A DNA stretch of 64,000 nucleotides from Panulirus ornatus (lineage: Eukaryota; Arthropoda; Malacostraca; Decapoda; Palinuridae). The first letter of the stretch is position 1. Every line of letters starts with the position of its first letter. Below the pieces are notes generated by a model, which ran no database searches, was not told the origin of the DNA, and saw only the letters and a list, made by a program, of their open reading frames with translations. Below, in pieces: positions 45,957 through 56,519 of the stretch. The position numbers and the translations under genes were made by a program. Location: NCBI RefSeq assembly GCF_036320965.1, contig NC_092234.1, positions 35,827,203 through 35,891,202 on the forward strand. Reading direction: 5' to 3'.

Positions 45957-48646
45957 TGCTTTGTCGCTGTCTCCCGCGTTTGCGAGGTAGCGCAAGGAAA
46001 CAGACGAAAGAAATGGCCCAACCCACCCCCAACAACATGCATATACATACGTCCACACACGCAAAATATACATACCTACACAGCTTTCCATGGTTTATCC
46101 CAGACGCTTCACATGCCCTGGTTCAATCCTTGACAGCACATAGACCCCGGTATACCACATCGATCCAATTCACTCTATTCCTTCCATGCCTTCCACCCTC
46201 CTCTATGTTCAGGCCCCGATCGCTCAAAATCTTTTTTACTCCATCCTTCCACCTCCAATTTGGTCTCCCACTTCTCCTCGTTCCCTCCACCTCTGACACA
46301 TATATCCTCTTTGTCAATCCCTCCTCACTCTTTCTATCCATGTGACCACACCGTTTTAAAACACCCTCTTCTGCTGTCTCAACCACACTCTTTTTATTAC
46401 CACACATCTCTCTCACCCTTTCATTACTTACTCGATCAGACCACCTCACACCACATTTTGTCCTCAAACATCTCATTTTGCATCATATCCACCCTCCTCT
46501 GGACAACTCTATCTATAGCCCTCGCCTTGCAACCATATAACATTGTTGGAACCACTATTCCCTCAAACATACCCATTTTTGCTTTCCGAGATGATGTTCT
46601 CGCCTTCCACACATTTTTTAACACTCCCACAACTTTCGCCCCCTCCCCTACCGTGTGACACTTCACTTCCATGGTCCCATCTGCTGCCAAATCCACTCCC
46701 AGATATCTAAAACACTTCACTTCCTCCAGTTTTTCTCCATTCAAACTTACCTCCCAATTGACTTGTCCCTCAACCCCACTCTACCTAATAACCTTGCTCT
46801 TATTCACATTTACTCTCAGCTTTCTTCTTTCACACACTTTACCAAACTCAGTAACCAGTTTCTGCAGTTTCTCACCCGAATCAGCCACCAGCGCTGTATC
46901 ATCAGCGAACAACAACTGACTCACTTCCCAAGCCCTGTCATCCACAACAGACTTCATACTTGCCCCTCTTTCCAAAACTCTTGCATTCACCTCCCTAACA
47001 ACCCCATCCATAAACAAAATAAACAACCATGGAGACATCACGCACCCCTGCCGCAAACCGACATTCACTGAGAACCAATCAGTTTCCCCTCTTCCTACTC
47101 GTGCACATACCTTACATCCTCAATAAAAACTTTTCACTGCTTCTAGCAACTTGCCTCCTACACCATATATTCTTAATACCTTCCACAGAGCATCTCTGCC
47201 AACCGTATCATATGCCTTCTCCAGATCCATAAATGCTACATACAAATCCATTTGTTTCTCTTAAGTATTTCTCACATACATCCTTCAAACACCTGATCCA
47301 CACATCCTCTACCACTTCTAAAACCACACTGCGCTTCCCCAATCTTATGCTCTGTACATGCTTTCACCCTCTCAATCAATACCCTCCCATATAATTTCCC
47401 AGGAATACTCAACAAACTTATACCTCTGCCTTTGTACAATGGCACTGTGCATGCATTCTGCCAATTCTCAGACACCTCACCATGAATCATACATACATTA
47501 AGTATCCTTACCAACCAGTCAGCAACACAGTCACCCCCTTTTATAATATATTCTACTGCGATACCATCCAAACCCGCTGCCTTGCTGGCTTTCATCTTCC
47601 ACAAAACTTTAACTACCTCTTCTCTGTTTACCAAATCATTCTCCCTAACCCTCTCACTTTGCACACCAACTCGACCAAAACACCCTATATCTGCCACTCT
47701 ATCATCTAACACATTCAACAAACCTTCAAAATACTCACTCCATTTCCTTCTCACATCACCACTACTTGTTATTACTTCCCCATTAGCCCCCTTCACCAAT
47801 GTTCCCATTTGTTCTCTTGTCTTGCGCACTTTATTTACCTCCTGCTAAAAAATCTTTTTATTCTCCCTAAAACTTGATACTCTCTCATTTGCCATCTCTT
47901 TCACCTCTTGCACCTTTCTCTTGACCTCCTGCCTCTTTCTTTTATACGTCTCTCTGTCATTTGCTCTATTTCCCTGCAAAAATCGTTTAAATGCCTCTCT
48001 CGTCTGTTTCCCAAATAATCTTACTTCTTCATTCCACACCCACTACCCTTTCTATTCTGCCCACCTCCCATGCTATTCATGCCATAAGCATCTTTTGCAC
48101 AAGCCATCACTGCCTCCCTAAATACATCCCATTCCTCCTCTACTCCCCTTATGTCCTTTGCTCTCACCTTATTCCATTCTGCACTCAGTCTCTCCTCGTA
48201 CTTCCTCACACAAGTCTCCTTCCCAAGCTCACTTACTCTCACCACTCTCTTCACCCCAACATTCTCTCTTCTTTTCTGAAAACCTCTACAAATCTTCACC
48301 TTCACCTCCACAAGATAATGATCAGACATCCCTCCAGTTGCACCTCTCAAGACATTAACATCCAAAAGTCTCTCTTGTACGCGCCTATCAGTTAATATGT
48401 AATCCAATAACGCTCTCTGGCCATCTCTCCTACTTATGTATGTATACTTATTTGTATCTCTCCTTTCAAACCAGGTATTCCCAATCACCAGTCCTTTTTC
48501 AGCACACATATCTACAAGCTCTTCACCATTTCCATTTACAACACTAAACACCCCATGTACACCAATTGTTCCCTCAACTGCCACATTACTCACCTTTGCA
48601 TTCAAATCACCCATCACTATAACCCTGTCTTGTGCATCAAGGAATA
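45957..48646 (-). mobile_element. RTE-like retrotransposon, chimeric, opening the second large repeat block
   Basis: It begins with a short-form tail and UTR (45957-46150) and from about 46160 continues as a near copy of 28957-31443, which in its first location carries a long-form UTR. The switch point lies in conserved sequence (CCAATTCACTCTATTCCTTC). RT and endonuclease pieces and their frameshifts match the first block (for example 47272-47829 against 30069-30626, offset 17203). Confidence 0.85.
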
Positions 48647-48933
48647 AACCATAATTCAATGAGCAGCAAAATGTTGAAGCAAATACTTATGCATTTATTA
48701 TTCATATTGTTTCCCATAACAGCTGTTTTCATGCTTATCAGTTGAATGTATACATTCTGAATTACTACGAAGTCTTGTCTAGTTCAGCTAAATGTAGTTT
48801 ACCTGTATGTGTGAAGAAAAGAGTGTTAAATCTGCATTGGTGAGTTACAAATGAAACATTATATTAGCTTTGGTTAAATATGTGTATAATATTTCATTTC
48901 ATAATTAGATGACTTATCTTTGGATATTTTTAG

Positions 48934-49128
48934 ATAATCCAGAATGGATTAGTGGATGTGAGGAATGTTCAGAGTAGCCCGCTCTTTGTCTCGGCACACA
49001 CGCTACTCATGCTTTTATACAAGAGGAACTCACGAAGAAGCTATGTTCCTGATACTCATTGGCTTATAAAGGAAGTGCGAGTATCTACATTCATGACAGA
49101 CCTGGAACATGGCAAGAAAACTGCACAG
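48934..49128 (+). CDS. UBE3B: UBE3B-like HECT E3 ubiquitin ligase, exon D, copy 4
   Basis: A 195-bp exon that appears identical to copy 1 (31731-31925) with the same splice sites and the IIQNG version of the sequence. It lies in the second large block. Right of this block the sequence continues into RTE copies without any further UBE3B exon before the window ends, so the next exon (expected to encode the start of the HECT region) is more than 14.8 kb away. If the array is an artefact, copies 1 and 4 represent the same single exon. Confidence 0.8.
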
Positions 49129-49809
49129 GTGTGTGCTTTAGATGCTTTCAGAGTTAATCATGATGAGAAAATCTATGAACTTGTATGCATCTTAAGATTG
49201 TAACAGCACTATGTAATGTACGTATACAATTTAACAGCACTGTGTAATTCATATGTACAATGACAAATTTGAATGAGCACAACTGCATACCCAAAAGATA
49301 GTAAGATTGCATTCTTTCATACTAAACAAAATGAAGACTACTTAAACACTGTGACTAGTGTAGGAATATGTAATGCCCATATATCTACTTTGTTTATAAG
49401 CAGCCATACCAAACAATGTATTTAAGCAAAAATATCTTATTAATTAAATGCTTAATGAAATTGTTGATGGTAAGTTGGGTTTTGCATAATATGTCTGAAA
49501 GATGGAAGTAGTCCAACACATGTTGTAGCTTTTTATGAGAATTTTGTGTGAGATGTAAGGTACATGTGTCACTTGTATTGGTGATGATCAGAAATAGAAA
49601 GCTTTCCTTTAACTTATTAAGAAAAGATGTGCATCTGTATAACTTTCTTTTTAAGCTTAGCAGAAAATGCTTTCTGATTGTGCTTGCAAGTTAAGAACTT
49701 CTTGGCACTTCCTTGCTTTTTTAATCATGATAAATTATAAGAATCAAATTACCCTTATCATTAACTGTGCATTGAGCTTGCCAGAAAGTATTCATATGCA
49801 TATTCACAT

Positions 49810-50448
49810 GAAGGTTGGTTGTAGACTGTAAGGCAGCCACCAAACAGGTGGTATATTACTGGTACTACTCGCCTGGGTATTGAGAGGGTTAATAATAGCT
49901 GCGTAGTTAGCAATCACATCTGCGGTTGACAAATTACACTCCTCTATTCCAAGTAGCAGTCTTGTCTTACTGGTCCACCCACGCTTGGACTGCTGATTTC
50001 CTGTCCACAAACATACAGTCTCTCTTGTCACACGTAAGAATTGACATCACTTAACTCGCACAACTTATTCTTTGCAACTCTAGATTTTCCTGCAGTGAGT
50101 GCTGTGGGCTAGCCCTGCCTTTTGGGAAAATGGTAAGAACAATACATAGTAGTAGTTAAGAGCATTAAGTAGAAACATTAGGAAAATATAGTGGCTAGGA
50201 ACATTAGGCAGGAGCATTTGGTAGAAGTAGTAAGGTGGAGTAATATGTATGAACATTAGGTAGACATAATCAGTGGATTCAGTTGGTAGGAACATAGGGT
50301 AAGAGCCTCTGGAAGCTCTTCATAAGAGTTGCCTTATGCTAGTGGCCTTTTTAGAGTGAAGCACAAAAGGCTAAGAAGTGGCACTGAAGTTCAACAGTTA
50401 AAGGGACTTTTTTTTTATCCATGACCACTCCCATGAGGGAGTTTCAGA
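49810..50448 (-). repeat. Dispersed repeat family 2, copy within exon D unit 4
   Basis: Nearly identical to 32610-33245 at offset 17203, without the indels of units 2 and 3. Confidence 0.7.
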
Positions 50449-50524
50449 AGGGATCAGCCATCAGAGATATACATAAGTTATACTTATGAATAATGAAAAG
50501 GAATATCTGATGAACGAAAAAAAT

Positions 50525-50870
50525 CTGGCTATGAGAAGGAAGATCATGAGAGGCAAGTGTTTTGGGAGCAGCTGAGTGCATGTGTCAGCAGTTTTCATGT
50601 AAGTGAATCCAGGTATTAGTGATTGGTGATTTTAATGAGGTGAGTAATATTAGTGGCATTTGAAGGTATAATTTGGGAACTTGGGGTATCCACTATTATG
50701 AATGAATATAGTGAAAAGATTGTGGAGTTTTATGCTGACAAAGGACATACACAAGTATTTTTTTTATTATTATTATTATACTCAATTGCTGTTTCATGTG
50801 TCAGAGAAGTAGCGCAAGGAAACAGATGAAGTGGCCCAACCACTCATATACACACACACATTTGTATTTA
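50525..50870. mobile_element. RTE endonuclease fragment (+) and tail fragment (-), array unit 4
   Basis: Counterpart of 33320-33668 in the second block, with the same order: endonuclease piece on +, ATT microsatellite, diverged tail on minus. Confidence 0.7.
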
Positions 50871-50875
50871 TTTAT

Positions 50876-52870
50876 TTTGCTTTGTCGCTGTCTCCCGCGT
50901 TTGCGAGGTAGCGCAAGGAAACAGACGAAAGAAATGGCCCAACCCACCCCCATACAACATGCATATACATACGTCCACACACGCAAATATACATACCTAC
51001 ACAGCTTTCCATGGTTTATCCCAGACGCTTCACATGCCCTGATTCAATCCACTGACAGCACGTCAACCCCGGTATACCACATCGATCCAATTCACTCTAT
51101 TCCTTACCCTCCTTTCACCCTCCTGGATGTTCATGCCCCGATCACACAAAATCGTTTTCACTCCATCTTTCCACCTCCAATTTGGTCTCCCACTTCTCCT
51201 CGTTCCCTCCACCTCCGACACGTATATCCTCTTGGTCAATCTTTCCTCACTCATTCTCTCCATGTGCCCAAACCATTTCAAAACACCCTCTTCTGCTCTC
51301 TCAACCACGCTCTTTTTATTTCCACACATCTCTCTTACCCTTACGTTACTTACTCGATCAAACCACCTCACACCACACATTGTCCTCAAACATCTCATTT
51401 CCAGCACATCCATCCTCCTACGCACAACTCTATCCATAGCCCACGCCTCGCAACCATACAACATTGTTGGAACCACTATTCCTTCAAACATACCCATTTT
51501 TGCTTTCGGAGATAATGTTCTCGACTTCCACACATTCTTCAAGGCTCCCAGGATTTTCGCCCCCTCCCCCACCCTATGATCCACTTCCACTTCCATGGTT
51601 CCATCTGCTGCCAGATCCACTCCCAGATATCTAAAACACTTTACTTCCTCCAGTTTTTCTTCATTCAAACTTACCTCCCAATTGACTTGACCCTCAACCC
51701 TACTGTACCTAATAACCTTGCTCTTATTCACATTTACTCTTAACTTTCTTCTTTCACACACTTTACCAAACTCAGTCACCAGCTTCTGCAGTTTCTCACA
51801 TGAATCAGCCACCAGTGCTGTATCATCAGCGAACAACAACTGACTCACTTCCCAAGCTCTCTCATCCCCAACAGACTTCATACTTGCCCCTCTTTCCAAA
51901 ACTCTTGTATTCACCTCCCTAACAACTGAGAACCAATCACTTTCCTCTCTTCCTACACGTACACATGCCTTACATCCTCGATAAAAACTTTTCACTGCTT
52001 CTAACAACTTGCCTCCCACACCATATATTCTTAATACCTTCCACAGAGCATCTCTATCAACTCTATCATATGCCTTCTCCAGATCCATAAATGCTACATA
52101 CAAATCCATTTGCTTTTCTAAGTATTTCTCACATACATTCTTCAAAGCAAACACCTGATCCACACGTCCTCTACCACTTCTGAAACCACACTGCTCTTCC
52201 CCAATCTTATGCTCTGTACATGCCTTCACCCTCTCAATCAATACCCTCCCATATAATTTACCAGGAATACTCAACAAACTTATACCTCTGTAATTTGAGC
52301 ACTCACTCTTATCCCCTTTGCCTTTGTACAGTGGCACTATGCACGCATTCCGCAAATCCTCAGGCACCTCATCATGAGTCATACATACATTAAATAACCT
52401 TACCAACCAGTCAGTAATACAGTCACCCCCTTTTTTAATAAATTCCACTGCAATACCATCCAAACCTGCTGCCTTGCCGGCTTTCATCTTCCGCAAATCT
52501 TTTACTACCTCTTCTCTGTTTACCAAATCATTTTCCCTAACCCTCTCACTTTGCACACCACCTCGACCAAAACACCCTATATCTGCCACTCTATCATCAA
52601 ACACATTCAACAAACCTTCAAAATACTCACTCCATCTCCTTCTCACATCACCACTACTTGTTATCACCTCCCCATTTGCGCCCTTCACTGAAGTTCCCAT
52701 TTGCTCCCTTGTCTTACGCACTTTATTTACCTCCTTCCAAAACATCTTTTTATTCTCCCTAAAATTTAATGATACTCTCTCACCCCAACTCTCATTTGCC
52801 CTCTTTTTCACCTCATGCACCTTTCTCTTGACCTCCTGTCTCTTTCTTTTATACATCTCCCACTCAATTG
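50876..52870 (-). mobile_element. RTE-like retrotransposon, short 3' UTR form, long open frame
   Basis: Counterpart of 33672-35668 but without its two small indels, so one frame of 597 codons stays open. Tail block and short 3' UTR lie at 50880-51060; it is truncated in the linker at about 52870 next to a TA run. Confidence 0.9.
51063..52856 (-). pseudogene. RTE reverse transcriptase frame lacking motif B
   Basis: This 597-codon frame starts in the linker (MYKRKRQEVKRKVHEVKKRA) and includes NREEVVKDLRKMKAGKAAGL, NYRGISLLSIPGKLYGRV, CGFRSGRGRVDQ, motif A MDLEKAYDRVDRD, motif C LFADDTALVAD, FRYLGVDLAADG, the Cys/Trp-rich C-terminal region and the natural end VNWIDVVYRG. Between motifs A and C the usual stretch of 22 residues containing QGCVMSPWLFNLFMD is missing: the frame reads DWFSV-VREVNTRV. 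The 66-bp loss is in frame. Motif B shapes the template and dNTP site in RTs, so this protein should be inactive although the frame is open. The endonuclease is also absent. Confidence 0.85.
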
Positions 52871-54296
52871 CATATATATATATTTATTTATTTTGTTTAT
52901 TTTGCTTTGTCTCTGTCTCCTGCGTTAGCGAGGTAGCGCAAGGAAACAGACGAAAGAATGGCCCAACCCGCCCACATACACATGTATATACATACACGTC
53001 CACACATGCAAATATACATACCTATACATCTCAATGTACACATACATATACACACACAGACATATACAAAAATACACATGTACATAATTCATACTGTCTG
53101 TCTTTATTTGTTCCCATCGCCACCTCGCCACACATGGAATAACAACCCCCTCCCCCCTCATGTGTGCTAGGTAGCGCTAGGAAAGGACACCAAAGGCCCC
53201 ATTCGTTCACACTCAGTCTCTAGCTGTCATGTAATAATGCACCGAAACCACAGCTCCCTTTCCACATCCAGGCCCCACACAACTTTCCATGGTTTACCCC
53301 AGACGCTTCACATGCCCTGGTTCAATCCATTGACAGCACATAGACCCCGGTATACCACATCGTTCCAATTCACTCTATTCCTTGTGAGCCTTTCACCCTC
53401 CTGCATGTTCAGGCCCCAATCACTCAAAATCTTTTTCATTCCATCTTTCCACCTCCAATTTTGTCTCCCACTTCTCCTCGTTCCCTCCACCTCTGACACA
53501 TATATCTTCTTGGTCAATCTTTCCTCACTCATTCTCTCCATGTGGCCAAACCATTTCAAAACACCCTCTTCTGCTCTCTCTACCACACTCTTTTTATTTC
53601 TACACATCTCTCTTACCCTTACATTACTTACTCGATCAAACCACCTCACACCACATATTGTCCTCAAACATCTCATTTCCAGCACATCCACCCTCCTGCA
53701 CACAACTCTATCCATAGCCCACGCCTTGCAACCATACAACATTGTTGGAACCACTATTCCCTCAAACATACCCATCTTTGCTTTCCGAGACAATGTTCTC
53801 GACTTCCAGACATTCTTCAAGGCTCCCAGAATTTTCGCCCCCTCCCTCACCCTATGATTCACTTCCGCTTCCATGGTTCCATCCGCTGCCAGATCCACTC
53901 CCAGATATCTAAAACACTTTACTTCCTCCAGTTTTTCTCCATTCAAACTTACCTCCCAATTGACTTGACCCTCAACCCTACTGTACCTAATAACCTTGCT
54001 CTTATTCACATTTACTCTTAACTTTCTTCTTTCACACACTTTACCAAACTCAGTCACCAGCTTCTGCAGTTTCTTACATGAATCAGCCACCAGCGCTGTA
54101 TCATCAGCGAACAACAACTGACTCACTTCCCAAGTTCTTTCATCCACAACAGACTTCATACTTGCCCCTCTTTCCAAAACCCTTGCATTCACCTCCCTAA
54201 CAACCCCATCCATAAATAAATTAAACAGTCATGGAGACATCACACACCCCTGCCGCAAACCTACATTCACTGAGAATCAACCACTTTCCTCTCTTC

Positions 54297-55646
54297 CTAC
54301 ACGTACACATGCCTTACATCCTTGATAAAAATTTTCACTGTTTCTAACAACTTGCCTCCCACACCATATATCCTTAGAACCTTCCACAGAGCATCTCTAT
54401 CAACTCTATCATATGCCTTCTCCAGATCCATAAATGCTACATACAAATCCATTTGTTTTTCTAAGTATTTCTCACATACATTCTTCAAAGCAAACACCTG
54501 ATCCACACATCCTCTACCACTTCTGAAACCACACTGCTCTTCCCCAATCTTATGCTCTGTACATGCCTTCACCCTCTCAATCAATACCCTCCCATATAGT
54601 TTCCCAGGAATACTCAACAAACTTATACCTCTGTAATTTGAGCACTCACTCTTATCCCCTTTGCCTTTGTACAATGGCACTATGCAAGCATTCCGCCAAT
54701 CCTCAGGCACCTCACCATGAATCATACATACATTAAATAACCTTACCAACCAGTCAACAATACAGTCACCCCCTTTTTTAATAAATTCCACTGCAATACC
54801 ATCCACACCTGCTGCCTTGCCGGCTTTCATCTTCCGTAAAGCTTTTGCTACCTCTTCTCTATTTACCAAATCATTTTCCCTAACCCTCTCACTTTGCACA
54901 CCACCTCGACCAAAACACCCTATATCTGCCACTCTATCATCAAACACATTCAACAAACCTTCAAAATACTCACTCCATCTTCTCACATCACCACTACTTG
55001 TTATCACCTCCCCATTAGCGCCCTTCACTGAAGTTGCCATTTGCTCCCTTGTCTTACGCCCTTTATTTACATCCTTCCAAAACATCTTTTTATTCTCCCT
55101 GAAATTTAATGATACTCTCTCACCCCAACTCTCATTTGCCCTCTTTTTCACCTCTTGCACCTTTCTCTTGACCTTCTGCCTCTTTCTTTTATACCTCTCC
55201 CACTCATTTGCATTTTTTCCCTGCATAAATTGTCTAAATGCCTTTCTCTTCTCTTTCACTAATAATCTTACTTCTTCATCCCACCACTCACTACCTTTTC
55301 TAATCAACCCACCTCCCACGTTTCTCATGCCACAAGCATCTTTTGCGCAAGCCATCACTGCTACCCTAAATACATCCCATTCCTCCCCCACTCCCCTTAC
55401 CTCCTTTGTTCTCACCTTTTTCCATTCTGTACTCAGTCTCTCATGGTATTTCCTCACACAAGTCTCCTTCCCAAGCTCACTTACTCTCACCACTCTGTTC
55501 ACCCCAACATTCTCTCTTCTTTTCTGAAAACCCCCACAAATCTTCACCTTCGCCTCCAAAAGATAATGATCAGACATCCCTCCAGTTGCACCTCTCAGCA
55601 CATTAACATCCAAAAGTCTCTCTTTCGTGCATCTATCAATTAACAC
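54297..55646 (-). pseudogene. RTE ORF middle part: endonuclease end, linker and RT to motif A
   Basis: This 449-codon frame holds the close of the endonuclease (LLDVNVLRGATGGMSDHYLL), the charged linker with many Lys/Arg/Glu, KAAGVDGIAVEF, NYRGISLLSIPGKLYGRV, CGFRSGRGCVDQ and motif A MDLEKAYDRVDRD, ending in a frameshift shortly after. The rest of the RT is in another frame further left (53308-54213). The upstream endonuclease is at 55713-56276 in a third frame. Confidence 0.82.
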
Positions 55647-55712
55647 ATAATCCGTATCGCTCTCTGGCCATCTCTCCTACTTACATATGTATACTTGTGT
55701 ATATCTTGCTTT

Positions 55713-56276
55713 TTAAACCAGGTATTCCCAATCACCAGATCCTTTTTCAGCACATAAATCTACAAGGTCTTCACCATTTCCATTTACAACACTGAACACT
55801 CCATGTATACCAATTATTCCCTCAACTGCCACATTACTCACCTTTGCATTCAAATCACCCATCACTATAACCCGGTCTTGTGCATCAAAACCACTAACAC
55901 ACTCATTCAGCTGCTCCCAAAACACTTGCCTCTCCTGGTCTTTCTTCTCATGCCCAGGTGCATATGCACCAATAATCACCCATCTCTGTCCATCAACTTT
56001 CAGTTTTACCCATATCAATCTAGAATTTACTTTCTTACACTCTATCACATACTCCCGCAACTCCTGATTCAGGAGTAGTGCTACTCCTTCCCTTGCTCTT
56101 GTCCTCTGACTAACCCCTGACTTTACTCCCAAGACATTCCCAAACCACTCTTCCCCTTTACCCTTGAGCTTTGTTTCACTCAGAGCCAAAACATGCAGGT
56201 TCCTTTCCTCAAACATACTACCTATCTCTCCTTTTTTCTCATCTTGGTTACATCCACACACATTTAAACACCCCAA
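55713..56276 (-). pseudogene. RTE APE endonuclease, N-terminal portion
   Basis: This 187-codon frame begins MGCLNVCGCNQDEKKGEIGS and contains LALSETKLKGKGEEW (catalytic Glu), ARVREGVALLL-like sequence in the form ARAREGVALLLNQELREY, LIWVKLKVDG, IIGAYAPGHEKKDQE and VIVMGDLNAKVSN (catalytic Asp and Asn), then loses frame near 55740. It is the best start candidate for the family's protein because a Met stands directly before the conserved GCLNVCG. Confidence 0.8.
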
Positions 56277-56448
56277 TCTGAGCCTTCGAGGAGGATGAGC
56301 ACTCCTCGCGTGACTCCTTCTTCTGTTTCCCCTTTTAGAAAGTTAAAATACAAGGAGGGGAGGGTTTCTGGCCCCCCCGCTCCCGTCCCCTTTAGTCGCC
56401 TTCTACGACACGTGAGGAATGCGTGGGAAGTATTCTTTCTCCCCTATC

Positions 56449-56450
<2 letters not shown>

Positions 56451-56502
<52 letters not shown>
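56451..56502. repeat. AT dinucleotide microsatellite
   Basis: An uninterrupted (TA)n run of about 25 units lies exactly between the 5' ends of two RTE copies in opposite orientation. It probably grew from the TA-rich target or junction. Confidence 0.95.
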
Positions 56503-56504
<2 letters not shown>

Positions 56505-56519
56505 GTCCATACATGCACA

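Larger units (their letters stand above)
46160..55065. repeat. Second block of a large direct duplication (first block about 28957-37862)
   Basis: Matching landmarks keep a constant offset of 17203 bp from about 28957 to 37862: RT pieces 29578/46781 and 30069/47272, exon D 31731/48934, tail 33593/50796, linker 35271/52474, RT 36105/53308 and 37614/54817. Differences are a handful of single bases. Both block edges lie inside RTE copies. A true duplication would be very recent; an assembly loop through identical repeats is equally possible. Confidence 0.85.
52893..56450 (-). mobile_element. RTE-like retrotransposon, nearly full length, long 3' UTR form
   Basis: The most complete copy: tail block at 52905, long 3' UTR to 53308, C-terminal and RT part (53308-54213), RT upstream part, linker and endonuclease end (54297-55646), endonuclease (55713-56276, starting MGCLNVCGCNQDEKKGEIGS) and 5' UTR to about 56450. 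Breaks are a TGA replacing the Trp of motif B (SPWLFN) near 54230, a one-base loss near 54330 and a deletion near 55650. The total of about 3.5 kb is a useful estimate of full length for the family. Confidence 0.9.
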
